DNA of 64,000 nt from Nocardia jejuensis NBRC 103114 (lineage in GTDB: Bacteria > Actinomycetota > Actinomycetes > Mycobacteriales > Mycobacteriaceae), in contig NZ_BDBU01000011.1 of NCBI RefSeq assembly GCF_001613145.1, positions 1 through 64,000 on the forward strand, read 5' to 3'. Numbering within the stretch: the stretch's first letter is position 1; every line of letters starts with the position of its first letter. Shown here piece after piece: positions 17,928-26,608 of this stretch. A program made the position numbers and the translations under genes. The notes beneath the pieces are model-generated. The model saw only the letters and a program-made list of their open reading frames with translations, was not told the origin of the DNA and ran no database searches.

Positions 17928-19184
17928 TCAGTGCCTTCTCTTGTGTCGTTTCCCGCTCGGGCGACTACCGGGGCGCGGCGCGCCGCCCCCGTCCCGCGTA
18001 CGCGGACCGGCGTTGTCCCGGTTCGCGCTGAATCCGTTTGCCGCACCGACGCTTTCACGGTCGACGGCCGAGGCCCGGCCCGCCCGCTGCGCCCCTGCCG
18101 CGCCCGCACGCCCGGAGGAGATACCGGCCCGCTTGGCCTTGACCCGGCGGGTGTGCTCGGCGACCGGCCCGAAGCGCTCCTTGATCGACACCAGCAGCGG
18201 CACCGCGAAGAAGATCGAGGAGTACGCGCCGACGATCATGCCGACCAGCTGTACCAGCGCCAGATCCTTGAGCGTGCCCACGCCCAGCAGCCACACCGCG
18301 ATCACCAGCATGCCGATGATGGGCAGGATGCCGATGATGGTCGTGTTGATCGAACGCATCAGCGTCTGGTTGGCGGCGAGGTTCGCCTTCTCGGCATAGG
18401 TGTGCTTGTTCAGATGCAGTACCCCGCGCGTGTTCTCCTCGACCTTGTCGAAGACGACCACGTTGTCGTAGAGCACGTACCCCAGAATCGTGAGCAGGCC
18501 GATGACCGCCGCGGGCGTCACCTCGAAACCGACGAGCGAATAGATGCCCGCGGTGACGATCAGGTTGAAGAACAGCGACCCGATGGCCGCGATCGACATA
18601 TCGCGTTCGAATCGAATCGCGATGTAGACCATGGTCGCCGCGACGAACACCGCCAGCGCGAGCAGCGCCTTGTGGGTGATCTGGCCACCCCAGGTCTCGC
18701 TGATCTCCGCCACGCTGATCGCGTTGCGGTTCACCTGCCCGCTGGAATCCTTCGGCTGGAACTTGTCGAACAGCGCCGTCTGCAACTTCTCGGACTGCTC
18801 GTCGTCCAGCGTGTCCGACCGGATCTGAATGGTCGCGGCCGAACCCGAACCGACCTTCTGCACGGTCACCGGATCATGGCCGAGCGTCGTGCGGTAGACC
18901 TCCTCGACGGTCGAGGTGGTGACATTGCCGGTCTCGGGCAACTGGATCCGCGAGCCACCCGCGAAGTCGATGCCCAGGGTGAAACCGCGGATCGCGATGC
19001 TCAGCACGGCGATCGCCACGAACAGCGCGGCCAGGCCGTAGTAGAGCTTGCGACGCCCGACGATCTCGAAACCACCTGTGCCGGTGTACAACCGGTCGAA
19101 CAGACTGTGCTTCTCGACCTTGGTGTCCGACTCGAAGTCGAGTTCGGAATCGGTGTCGATGACGGGGCTGCTGGAATCGCGCAT
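17928..19184 (-). CDS. secF: Protein translocase subunit SecF
   Basis: A 418-residue protein from ATG 19184, seven nt after GGAGG and two nt after the secD stop. It has a six-span RND-type membrane domain with a first periplasmic loop. Recognisable motifs are FTLGIDFAGGSRIQL, GFEVTPAAVIGLLTILGYVLYDNVVVFDKVEEN and RSINTTIIGILPIIGM. The C-terminal tail of about 100 residues is basic and Ala/Gly/Arg-rich, ending KRHKRRH. With SecD it uses proton motive force to help pull secreted proteins through SecYEG. The gene order yajC-secD-secF is conserved. Confidence 0.96.
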   Translation of the reverse strand: MRDSSSPVIDTDSELDFESDTKVEKHSLFDRLYTGTGGFEIVGRRKLYYGLAALFVAIAVLSIAIRGFTLGIDFAGGSRIQLPETGNVTTSTVEEVYRTTLGHDPVTVQKVGSGSAATIQIRSDTLDDEQSEKLQTALFDKFQPKDSSGQVNRNAISVAEISETWGGQITHKALLALAVFVAATMVYIAIRFERDMSIAAIGSLFFNLIVTAGIYSLVGFEVTPAAVIGLLTILGYVLYDNVVVFDKVEENTRGVLHLNKHTYAEKANLAANQTLMRSINTTIIGILPIIGMLVIAVWLLGVGTLKDLALVQLVGMIVGAYSSIFFAVPLLVSIKERFGPVAEHTRRVKAKRAGISSGRAGAAGAQRAGRASAVDRESVGAANGFSANRDNAGPRTRDGGGAPRPGSRPSGKRHKRRH

Positions 19185-19186
19185 GA

Positions 19187-20920
19187 TCACGCCTCCTTCA
19201 CCAGGACGCCGGCGGAAGCCTTGCGTTCGCGGGCAATCTGAGCAACGGCGCCGAGCCCGTTCACCGACGGCTTGGCCCAGAACGGCGAGCGCGAGGCCAG
19301 CATCATGAGCGGCGAGGTGACCAGGTACAGCACGATGACGTCGAGGATGGTGGTCAAGCCGAGCGTGAACGCGAAGCCCTTCACCTGACCGGCGGCGAGC
19401 ATGTACAGCACGCCCGAGGCGATCAAGCTGACCGTCTTGCCCGAGAGGTTGGTGCGCTGTGCGCGCGACCAGCCGCGCGGGACGGCCGAGCGGAAACTGC
19501 GACCCTCACGCATTTCGTCCTTGATGCGTTCGAAGAACACCACGAACGAGTCGGCGGTCATACCGATACCGATGATCAGACCGGCGATACCGGCCAGATC
19601 GAGGGTGAATCCGATCGACCTGCCCAGCAGCACGATCAGCGCGTACACTGCGGCGCCGGCGGCCAGCAGCGAGAAGCCCGCCAGGAAGCCGAGCATGCGG
19701 TAGTAGAGCAGGCAGTACAGCAGCACCGCGACCAGACCGATCGCACCCGCGATCAGGCCCGCGCGCAGCGAGGACAGACCCAGCGTCGCGGACACCGTCT
19801 CGGCCTCGGAGGTCTGGAACGACAGCGGCAGCGAACCGTACTTCAGGGTGTTCGCGAGCTCCTTGGAGGTGGTGCCGTTGAAGCTGCCCGAGATCTGCGT
19901 GCTGCCGCCGTACTGGCCGCCGGACTCCACGCGCGGCGCGCTCACGACCTTCGAATCGAGCACGAAGGCGAGCTGCTTCTGCAGGTACTGGGTGGTCAAC
20001 TTGCCCCAGGTGTCCGCGCCACCGGACTTGAAGTCCACGTTCACGACCCAGCGCGAGGCCTTCGGATCCAGCTGCGCGGAGGCGTTGCTGATCTCCTGGC
20101 CGTCCAGGGCGCTCTTGTCGAGCAGGTACACCGCGGTGCCGTCGGAGGAGCAGGCCACCAGCGGCAGGTTCGGATCGTCGTTGCCCTGCAACGGATCCGG
20201 CTTGGCGCAGTCCATGGTGAGCATGGCGGTCTGCTGAACGGTCTGATCGGTGCTCTGGCGCAACGCCTTCGCGGCCGCGATCTCCTGCGCCTGCGCCTGA
20301 GCCGAGGCCGGCTGCTTGGCCGGAGTACTCGGCGGCACCTCGGGCGTGGTCGGCGCCTGCGCCGGGAACACCCGGTTCTGTGCGGCCGGAGCCTCGCTCG
20401 TGGTCGGCGCGGCGGATTCGGCGCTCGGCGCGGCGGATTCGGGTGCGGACGCCGGGGGCACCGTCGGCTGCTGCCCGGCAGGGGCTTGCTGCCCGGCAGG
20501 TGCCTGCTGCTGTCCGACGGGCTTACCGTTCTGCACCTGCGGTGCGATGGTCTGCACCACCGGGCGGACGTACAGCTTGGCGGTGGTCGCGAGCGACTTC
20601 GCCTGTGCGCCGTCCTCACCCGGGACCGTGATCACCAGGTTCTCGCCCTCGATCACGACCTCGGAACCCGAGACGCCCAGTCCGTTGACGCGCTTCTCGA
20701 TGATGTCCTGTGCCTGGCGCAGGCTGTCCTGGCTCGGCTTGCCGCCGTCGACGGTGCGGGCGGTCAGCGTGACACGCGTGCCGCCCTGCAGATCGATGCC
20801 GAGTTTGGCAGACGCGGACTTGTCTCCGGTGAAGAAGATCAGGCCGAACATCACGGCCACCAGTGCGGCGTAGACGCCGAGCAGGCGCAGTGGGTGCGCC
20901 GTTCCCTGGGAAGGTGGCAC
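19187..20920 (-). CDS. secD: Protein translocase subunit SecD
   Basis: A 577-residue protein from GTG 20920 with AGGAG upstream. It shows a first membrane span, KLGIDLQGGTRVTL (the D1 motif), a P1 domain interrupted at about 130-215 by a Pro/Ala/Gln-rich linker typical of actinobacterial SecD, and a P1-head SFNGTTSKELAN. The C-terminal five-span domain carries DLAGIAGLIIGIGMTADSFVVFFERIKDE. It forms the SecDF translocation motor with the next gene. A strongly repetitive PAGQQ-type stretch lies in the linker. The downstream secF start is 2 nt from its stop. Confidence 0.97.
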   Translation of the reverse strand: MPPSQGTAHPLRLLGVYAALVAVMFGLIFFTGDKSASAKLGIDLQGGTRVTLTARTVDGGKPSQDSLRQAQDIIEKRVNGLGVSGSEVVIEGENLVITVPGEDGAQAKSLATTAKLYVRPVVQTIAPQVQNGKPVGQQQAPAGQQAPAGQQPTVPPASAPESAAPSAESAAPTTSEAPAAQNRVFPAQAPTTPEVPPSTPAKQPASAQAQAQEIAAAKALRQSTDQTVQQTAMLTMDCAKPDPLQGNDDPNLPLVACSSDGTAVYLLDKSALDGQEISNASAQLDPKASRWVVNVDFKSGGADTWGKLTTQYLQKQLAFVLDSKVVSAPRVESGGQYGGSTQISGSFNGTTSKELANTLKYGSLPLSFQTSEAETVSATLGLSSLRAGLIAGAIGLVAVLLYCLLYYRMLGFLAGFSLLAAGAAVYALIVLLGRSIGFTLDLAGIAGLIIGIGMTADSFVVFFERIKDEMREGRSFRSAVPRGWSRAQRTNLSGKTVSLIASGVLYMLAAGQVKGFAFTLGLTTILDVIVLYLVTSPLMMLASRSPFWAKPSVNGLGAVAQIARERKASAGVLVKEA

Positions 20921-21020
20921 AGTACTTATCTCCTAGGAGGAATCGGGGTGTGGAACGAGCTGGCACACACCGCAGCGCCACCGGCCACCCGGATTCGGGC
21001 GGCCGATGGCGCTGGGAATG

Positions 21021-21446
21021 TCAGTCCTTGGTGAGACGCGGGGCGTCCTCGTGTGCTGCGGCATCGATCGGCGCCGCCGATGCGGCCTCGATCGGCGCGG
21101 CCGATGTGGCCTCGATCGGCGCCGCGATCTCACCGGGCGCGGCCTCGATGTTCTCGGGCTCGGCGTCCTCGATGTCCTCGACGGTGTCGGCGTCGTCCTT
21201 GCGCACCTCGAGGATCGACTTGCGCTTCCAGGTGGTGACGACGTCCTCCGCGATCTCCAGATCGAGGGTGTCCTCGTCGAGCTCGACCACGGTGCCGTAG
21301 ATGCCCGAGGTCATGACCACCCGGTCGCCGACCTTCACGCCGTCCTGCATTTCCGTGACCTCCGCCATCGCGCGCTTCTGGCGGCGAACACCGAGGAACA
21401 TGGGGATGAGCAGAGCAACCAGCAGAAGCGGCAGCAGAAGGTCCAT
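21021..21446 (-). CDS. yajC: Preprotein translocase subunit YajC
   Basis: A 141-residue protein: an N-terminal membrane span (MDLLLPLLLVALLIPMFLG) followed by RRQKRAM and the conserved YajC core (VKVGDRVVMTSGIYGTVVELDED). The acidic tail, about 60 residues, contains three near-repeats of APIEA. YajC accompanies SecDF in the holotranslocon. It begins the sec group about 100 bp upstream of secD. In relatives it usually follows ruvB directly; here about 13.8 kb separates the two. Confidence 0.95.
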   Translation of the reverse strand: MDLLLPLLLVALLIPMFLGVRRQKRAMAEVTEMQDGVKVGDRVVMTSGIYGTVVELDEDTLDLEIAEDVVTTWKRKSILEVRKDDADTVEDIEDAEPENIEAAPGEIAAPIEATSAAPIEAASAAPIDAAAHEDAPRLTKD

Positions 21447-21577
21447 CGTCGAAGTCAGCCCTTAGTCAGTGGTCGAATGGATGCGTTTCCCCGACAGTCT
21501 GCCAGCAATACCTGAGACAGGGCGCGCCGACCTGAGTTTGATTGCCTCCGCTTCGCTGGTTCGACGCGTAACTCCGA

Positions 21578-23071
21578 TCAGACCGACGCCGACCCGTAGG
21601 TGTAGTCGTCGAGCGGGAAGCTCACCGCCTCGCGATGGGCGTTGACGGTGCTGGTCGGGCGCAGCAGGGCGGCCTCGCCGTGCTGGTTGTAGTAGTAGCT
21701 GCGCGCGGTGGAGCACTGGCCGCTGTAGAACACCGAGGAGTCCAGCTTGTCGGTGACGCGATCCAGGAACTCGGTGTTGGCGTGCTCGGTGACCTCGAAG
21801 GTCTTCTCACCACGACGGAACATCTCACCGAACAACCGGCCCATGTGCTTCATCTGGGCTTCGATGGTGGTGAAGTAGGACAGGCCGCTGTAGGAGTACG
21901 GGCTGTTGAGGCTGATGAAGTTCGGGAACTTCGGCACCGTGATGCCCTCGTAGGCCTGGAAGCGGTTGTCACGCCAGAACTTTCCGAGGTTGACCCCGTC
22001 GCGGCCGATGATCTCGATCGCCGGGAAGTTCACGTCCCACAGATTGAAACCGGTGGCCAGGATCAGGGTGTCGATCTCGGTCTTGTGGCCGTCGGCGGTG
22101 ACGATGCCGTCCGGTTCGATGTGATCGATCGAGTTGGTCTCGAGTCGCACGTGCTCCTCGTTGAACGTCTTGAAGTAGAGGTTCGAGAAGGTCGGGCGCT
22201 TGCAGCCGAAGTCGTAGTCCGGAGTCAGCTTCCTGCGGGTTTCCTTGTCCTTCACCGAGGTCCGCAGGTGCGCCTTGGCCAGCAGGGCGGCGGCCTTGTT
22301 CAGCGGCTTGGCCTGCTTGAAGTGCAGCACGCCGACCACCATGAGCGCCTCGAGCATGGTGGTGTTGACCATGCGGGCGGCCTTCTGCGTCGCCGGGACG
22401 CGCTCGAAGAGCGTCTGCACCGGCTTCGGGATGGCGGTGTCGACCTTGGGCACGACCCAGATCGGGGTGCGCTGGAAGACGGTCAGCGCGTCGGCCTTCT
22501 TGGCGACCTCGGGGATCAACTGCACGGCGGTCGCGCCGGTGCCGATGATGGCGGCCTTGCGGCCGGTCAGGTCGAAGTCGTTGTCCCACGCGGTGGTGTG
22601 GATGATCTTGCCCGCGAAGGTGTCGATACCGGGGAACGGCGGGGTGTAGGGCTGGGACAGGAAGCCGGTGGCCGCGAGAATGTAACGCGCGGTGAGGGAT
22701 TCGCCGTTCTCGATCGAGACCACCCAGTGCTGCTGTTCCTCGTCCCAGCGCGCGCCGCCGACGACCGTATCGAAGCGCATGCGCCGGCGCAGGTCGTACT
22801 TGTCCGCGACGTGCTCGGCGTACTTCTTGAGCTCGGTGCCCGGCGCGAACAGTCGGGTCCAGTGCGGGTTGGGCTCGAAAGAGTACGAGTAGGTGACCGA
22901 GGCGATGTCCACCGCCAGGCCCGGATAGTGATTCACGTGCCAGGTGCCGCCGAGGTCGTTCTCACGCTCGAGGATCACGAAATTGCTCAAGCCGAGCCGG
23001 TCCAGCTGAATACCGGCACCCATGCCGCCGAATCCCGCACCGACCACGATGGCGTCGTACTGAGGTGCCAC
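21578..23071 (-). CDS. Flavin monooxygenase of Baeyer-Villiger type
   Basis: A 497-residue protein with the FAD Rossmann motif GAGFGG (11-16), GTW at 42-44, the type I Baeyer-Villiger fingerprint FxGxxxHxxxW as FAGKIIHTTAW (152-162) and a second dinucleotide motif GTGATA (177-182) for NADPH. ATGF motifs at about 134 and later are also typical. Such enzymes insert oxygen into ketones or oxidise soft nucleophiles. The gene is divergent from a TetR regulator, with overlapping palindromes between them, implying substrate-responsive repression. The substrate cannot be told. Confidence 0.92.
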   Translation of the reverse strand: MAPQYDAIVVGAGFGGMGAGIQLDRLGLSNFVILERENDLGGTWHVNHYPGLAVDIASVTYSYSFEPNPHWTRLFAPGTELKKYAEHVADKYDLRRRMRFDTVVGGARWDEEQQHWVVSIENGESLTARYILAATGFLSQPYTPPFPGIDTFAGKIIHTTAWDNDFDLTGRKAAIIGTGATAVQLIPEVAKKADALTVFQRTPIWVVPKVDTAIPKPVQTLFERVPATQKAARMVNTTMLEALMVVGVLHFKQAKPLNKAAALLAKAHLRTSVKDKETRRKLTPDYDFGCKRPTFSNLYFKTFNEEHVRLETNSIDHIEPDGIVTADGHKTEIDTLILATGFNLWDVNFPAIEIIGRDGVNLGKFWRDNRFQAYEGITVPKFPNFISLNSPYSYSGLSYFTTIEAQMKHMGRLFGEMFRRGEKTFEVTEHANTEFLDRVTDKLDSSVFYSGQCSTARSYYYNQHGEAALLRPTSTVNAHREAVSFPLDDYTYGSASV

Positions 23072-23085
23072 GCCGAACCTCCCTG

Positions 23086-23117
23086 TGACTCATTTGTCAT
23101 AGAATGACATCTCATTC
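23086..23117. promoter_or_regulatory. Overlapping palindromes between monooxygenase and TetR gene (putative TetR operator)
   Basis: TGTCAT-AGA-ATGACA (23095-23109) is a perfect inverted repeat. It overlaps GAATGA-CATC-TCATTC (23102-23117), another perfect one. TGAC/GTCA at 23086-23099 extends the symmetry. The 74-bp gap is the only control region for both divergent genes, the usual site for TetR autoregulation. Confidence 0.6.
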
Positions 23118-23145
23118 CGTTTGTGAACACCGTATCATCGGGGGC

Positions 23146-23769
23146 GTGACGAAGCCATCCTCTCGTATCGAACGGCGCAAGGCCGAGCTCCGCCAAGAGA
23201 TCATCGATACCTCGTTCGTGCTGTTCGCCGAGCGGGGCTACCACGCCACCGGCATCGCGGACATAGCCTCCGAGCTGGGGATCGGGCACGGCACGTTCTA
23301 CCGGTACTTCGCCAACAAGCGCGACATCATCGATCACGTGATCGACGATCTGGCGGCCAGGATCATCGATACGCTCGGGACCGACAACGCGCCCGATGCC
23401 GCGGCGACCCTGCAGGAATACCGGGCCCAGGTCGATCGGATCGGCGGTGCGCTGAACCAAATCTTCCTTCAGGACCGGCGCGTGGCGCAGATGCTGCTGT
23501 TCCAGGCCACCGGTATCGACACCGAGCTGACCATGCGCCTGTACGGGCTCCTGGACACCGCCGACGCGCTCACCGCGGGCTACCTCGAGCACGGCGTGGA
23601 ACTGGGCTACCTGCGCGCGGACCTGGACACCAGGAATACCGCGCGCGCGGTCACCGGCATGATTCTGGCCGCGATAGTGCACGGCCTGCGAGATCCCGAC
23701 GAGAACGCCGTCGAGGACCTCAGCCAGGCGATTCGCCGACTGCTCATCGACGGCGTTCGCAAGGACTGA
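23146..23769 (+). CDS. TetR-family transcriptional regulator
   Basis: GTG start at 23146 gives 207 residues. An in-frame ATG at 23104 would add 14 residues but lies inside the palindromic operator and has no ribosome binding site. The N-terminal helix-turn-helix reads RQEIIDTSFVLFAERGYHATGIADIASELGIGHGTFYRYFANK, quoted here only as motif landmarks: ATGIADIA, then GIGHGTFYRYF. The C-terminal helical ligand domain ends IRRLLIDGVRKD. It is divergent from the Baeyer-Villiger monooxygenase and probably represses it until a substrate-like ligand binds. Confidence 0.92.
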   Translation: MTKPSSRIERRKAELRQEIIDTSFVLFAERGYHATGIADIASELGIGHGTFYRYFANKRDIIDHVIDDLAARIIDTLGTDNAPDAAATLQEYRAQVDRIGGALNQIFLQDRRVAQMLLFQATGIDTELTMRLYGLLDTADALTAGYLEHGVELGYLRADLDTRNTARAVTGMILAAIVHGLRDPDENAVEDLSQAIRRLLIDGVRKD

Positions 23770-23827
23770 ACCGAGCGCCCGGATTCGACTGGGGCGGCAG
23801 CAATTCGGACATGACACCATTGGCACA

Positions 23828-24385
23828 ATGGCCCCCGTGACCCCAGAGGACGTCCGCCGCGCGCGCTTCGGTTTCGCAGCGCCGGGCCGCGAGGCCTACC
23901 ACCGTGGCCAGGTCGATGCCTTCTGCGCGCGCATCGCCGATTCGCTGATCGGACGCGACAATCTCACCGCAGCGGACATCCGGATGGCCGAATTCGACAC
24001 CCCCGTCCCGGGCAATCACGGCTACGACTGCGAACAGGTCGACGAGTTCCTCGACCAGATCTGCGTCGACCTGGAGTTCCTGCGCCGCGGCTCGCACCGC
24101 ATCCCCTCGGGCCGCGAACAGGACCCGCTCACCCACGAAGCCGTCCTGCGCATCCAATTCTCCGCTCCCCCACTGGGTTTCACCGGCTACGTCGCCGACG
24201 AGGTGGGCGCGTTCCTGGACCGCCTCGCCGCCACCCTCGCCCACGACGGCCCCAACGGCCTCACCCCCGACGAAGTCCGCGACACCGTCTTCCCCACCGC
24301 CACCGGCGCCACCGCCGCCTACCACAAGCCCGAGGTGGACGCTTTCCTGGACCTGGTGGCCCACCAGCTCAAGGCCTCCCGCTGA
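23828..24385 (+). CDS. Protein of four tandem DivIVA-like modules
   Basis: A 185-residue protein built almost entirely from four copies of a module of about 37 residues, at roughly 4-40, 46-82, 101-137 and 145-181. Each copy has the form [LV]Txx[DA][VI]Rxxx[FF], a small loop, then [GA]Y or AYxxxxVDxFLDxI and a short helix end. These match the N-terminal membrane-binding module of DivIVA/Wag31, yet no long coiled coil follows. Module 2 (GYDCEQVDEFLDQI) is closest to consensus; module 3 is the most divergent. DivIVA modules sense curved membrane at poles and septa. The gene is convergent with the ABC transporter genes and 58 nt after the TetR gene. Confidence 0.75.
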   Translation: MAPVTPEDVRRARFGFAAPGREAYHRGQVDAFCARIADSLIGRDNLTAADIRMAEFDTPVPGNHGYDCEQVDEFLDQICVDLEFLRRGSHRIPSGREQDPLTHEAVLRIQFSAPPLGFTGYVADEVGAFLDRLAATLAHDGPNGLTPDEVRDTVFPTATGATAAYHKPEVDAFLDLVAHQLKASR

Positions 24386-24390
24386 CGCGG

Positions 24391-24435
24391 ACGGCCGCGG
24401 GCCGCGCGAGCACATCTCTCGCGGCGCGCGGCCGT
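24391..24435. terminator. Hairpin between convergent genes
   Basis: Outer stem ACGGCCGCG (24391-24399) with CGCGGCCGT (24427-24435), inner CGCGAG with CTCGCG, and a small bulge between. It lies between the stops at 24385 (+) and 24455 (-). Confidence 0.6.
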
Positions 24436-24454
24436 GCGACCCGGGAGCACCGAC

Positions 24455-25585
24455 TCAGCCCTGGGGCTTGACACCCTTTGCCGGATCGATGAATTCGTTG
24501 GTCACCAGATCCTTGGCGGACAAGCCGTCCGGGACCTGCTGACCACGAGTGCGCAGCAGCGGCACGACCTGGGCGATGGCGCGATCCACCCGCTCGGTGT
24601 CGAAATTGCCCAGCGTGCTGTCGGGTCCGTTGCCGACGATCTTCTCCGCGAGTTGCACCTTCACCGAGTCGGTATTGCCCGCCGCGGTGATCGGCGGGCC
24701 GTCGGGAATGGTCTGGGAGATCTTCAGCAACGCCTGGTTCGTCGGTTCGGGATCGGTCACATAGTCGATCTCGGCCTGCTGCAGCATCGGCACCAGCTTC
24801 TTCAGACAGGGGCTGAGCTCGGCGAGCTGCCCGCTGCGCACCGACCAGGCGTGCGGATAGATCTCGTACCCGGCCTGCTGGACCAGCAGATGACCGGTGG
24901 CCTTCTGCCAGCCCTTCACGTCGTGCTCCCAGCGGTACGGCTCATTGGAGACGTAACCCTGCTGCATGACCCGGCCCTTCTCGGCCACGAAGCGGCTGGG
25001 CGTGCCGTCGAAGGAGGCGTCGGCCTGTTCCTTGCGCACGTCACCGTGGGCGATCAGGTAGTCCATATAGATCTTGCCCTCGGAGTAGACGACAGGGGCG
25101 CCGGAGGCGGCCACGTCCTTCCACGAATCGATCCGATAGGTCGCCGGATCCCACATGAGGATCTGCGGATTGATGTCGAGAGAGGCGAACACGCCGGTCA
25201 GCGGGAACTTGGCGGCGGCCTGCACCTGCTCGTCGGTGGGCACCAGTCCGAGGGTGATGCCGGTGTCCTGATACATCTGCGCCGGAACCGGCTGCCCGCC
25301 CAGGAACGGGCCGCCCAGGCGCACCTCGACGTTGACGCCGGTATCGCCGAGCGGGCCGACGTACGCGCCCTTCTTGGCATCGACCGTGCCGTTGGGGCCG
25401 ACGAGCTGATAGGCGGCGGCGCGCTCGGGGGTCGCGTACCAATCGGTTTGGATGACGACGGTGGCGGGACAGACGCCGGCGAGTTCACCCTGTCCGGTGG
25501 GCTTGGGTGCTGAATCGCCGCCGCCACAGGCGGTCAACAGGGTGCTGCCCAGCAGAGCGGCAGCGAGCAGGACACGTTTCTTCAC
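24455..25585 (-). CDS. ABC transporter substrate-binding lipoprotein (NitT/TauT, NMT1-like)
   Basis: A 376-residue lipoprotein: the signal MKKRVLLAAALLGSTLLTAC ends in lipobox LTAC. The mature part begins binding-fold strand TVVIQTDWYATPERAAAYQLVG, the pattern of NMT1/SsuA-type proteins that bind pyrimidine-like, sulfonate or nitrate-type ligands. Further landmarks are GLVPTDEQVQAAAKFPLTGVFA and DYLIAHGDVRKE. It lies 48 nt downstream of the matching permease in a minus-strand importer operon. With two deaminase-type amidohydrolases next door, an N-heterocyclic or amide ligand is likely (inference). Confidence 0.88.
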   Translation of the reverse strand: MKKRVLLAAALLGSTLLTACGGGDSAPKPTGQGELAGVCPATVVIQTDWYATPERAAAYQLVGPNGTVDAKKGAYVGPLGDTGVNVEVRLGGPFLGGQPVPAQMYQDTGITLGLVPTDEQVQAAAKFPLTGVFASLDINPQILMWDPATYRIDSWKDVAASGAPVVYSEGKIYMDYLIAHGDVRKEQADASFDGTPSRFVAEKGRVMQQGYVSNEPYRWEHDVKGWQKATGHLLVQQAGYEIYPHAWSVRSGQLAELSPCLKKLVPMLQQAEIDYVTDPEPTNQALLKISQTIPDGPPITAAGNTDSVKVQLAEKIVGNGPDSTLGNFDTERVDRAIAQVVPLLRTRGQQVPDGLSAKDLVTNEFIDPAKGVKPQG

Positions 25586-25633
25586 GGGCTTTCCTTGGAT
25601 CTCGGTGTGCGAAAACTGTTGCGGAGCAAAGGT

Positions 25634-26608
25634 TCAGGTGTGGTTTCCGTGCGCTCGATCGACGCGGCCGGCCAGGAAGTCGAAGACCCAGAACAGGATC
25701 AGACCGACCAGTGAGGACAGCAGCAGAGCGGTGATGAGTTCCTCGGTGGCCAGGCGCTGGCGGTAGACGTCGATCATGCGGCCGATTCCGGGATCGCCCT
25801 GGCGAAAGAAGAAGTCGGCCACGATGGATCCGATGATGGCCATCCCGCCGGAGATCTTGAATCCCGAGATCATCGCCGGAAGCGCGGCGGGCAGTTGCAA
25901 TTTGAGCAATCGCTGCCGGCGCGACGCCCCGTGCAGGGTGAACAGGTCGTGCTCGGCGGCCTTCACAGATTTCACTCCGAGCAGAGTGTTGGTGATGACC
26001 GGGAACAGCGACACCATCACGCATACGATGACCCGGCTGCCGAACTCGTAACCGAACCAGAATCCGAACAGCGGCACCACCGCCAGCACCGGAATGGTCT
26101 GCAGGACCACGGCATACGGATACAGCGAGTACTCCGCCCACCGCGCCTGACTCATGATCACCGCGAACCCGACGCCGAGCACGATCGCCAGCGCCAGGCC
26201 GGTCAGCGCGATCTGCACCGTGGAGCCCAGTGCGGACAGGATTTCCGCGCGAGTGCTCGCCTCCAGCAGGCCCTTTCGGAACACGTCCTCCGGCGGCGGC
26301 AGCAGGAACCGCGAGTCCGGGGCGATCACGAGGTGACTCGCGACGCTCCAGGCCGCCATCACCAGCAGGAACACCAGCACCGGGGCGACGACTCGAATCG
26401 GAGCGATCGCGAACGGCCACAGTGTCTTCCGGCGGGACGGCACCCCATCGACGGTCGCCTCGGGCTCGATTCGCGAGGCGGGCACGGATGTCGGCTCCGG
26501 CATCGATTCGCCCTTCGGTCGGGTGTGCAGATCCGCCGGCGACGCCCCGGCCGATGTCGGCGGCTGCGCGTGCCGGTTCGTGAACGCGTGGGTGTCGGCG
26601 ACAGTCAT
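25634..26608 (-). CDS. ABC transporter permease (NitT/TauT type)
   Basis: A 324-residue protein from ATG 26608, whose start overlaps the stop of the ATPase gene by 4 nt (ATGA). After a hydrophilic N-terminus of about 70 residues come six membrane spans (starting VVAPVLVFLLVMAAWSVA). The cytoplasmic EAA-type loop is visible as EHDLFTLHGASRRQRLLKLQLPAALP, quoted as landmarks LHGASRRQ and LPAALPAMISG. It belongs to the SsuC/ThiX/TauC permease group and forms the importer with its neighbours. The unusually long N-terminus contains Pro/Ser and may start later, at MPEPTSVP. Confidence 0.9.
   Translation of the reverse strand: MTVADTHAFTNRHAQPPTSAGASPADLHTRPKGESMPEPTSVPASRIEPEATVDGVPSRRKTLWPFAIAPIRVVAPVLVFLLVMAAWSVASHLVIAPDSRFLLPPPEDVFRKGLLEASTRAEILSALGSTVQIALTGLALAIVLGVGFAVIMSQARWAEYSLYPYAVVLQTIPVLAVVPLFGFWFGYEFGSRVIVCVMVSLFPVITNTLLGVKSVKAAEHDLFTLHGASRRQRLLKLQLPAALPAMISGFKISGGMAIIGSIVADFFFRQGDPGIGRMIDVYRQRLATEELITALLLSSLVGLILFWVFDFLAGRVDRAHGNHT

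Noticed and set aside
16557..19241. 894-codon plus-strand open frame opposite the substrate-binding protein and secF
   Set aside because: The product is low-complexity Arg/Gly/His sequence; both minus-strand genes have clear motifs. The frame is a shadow.
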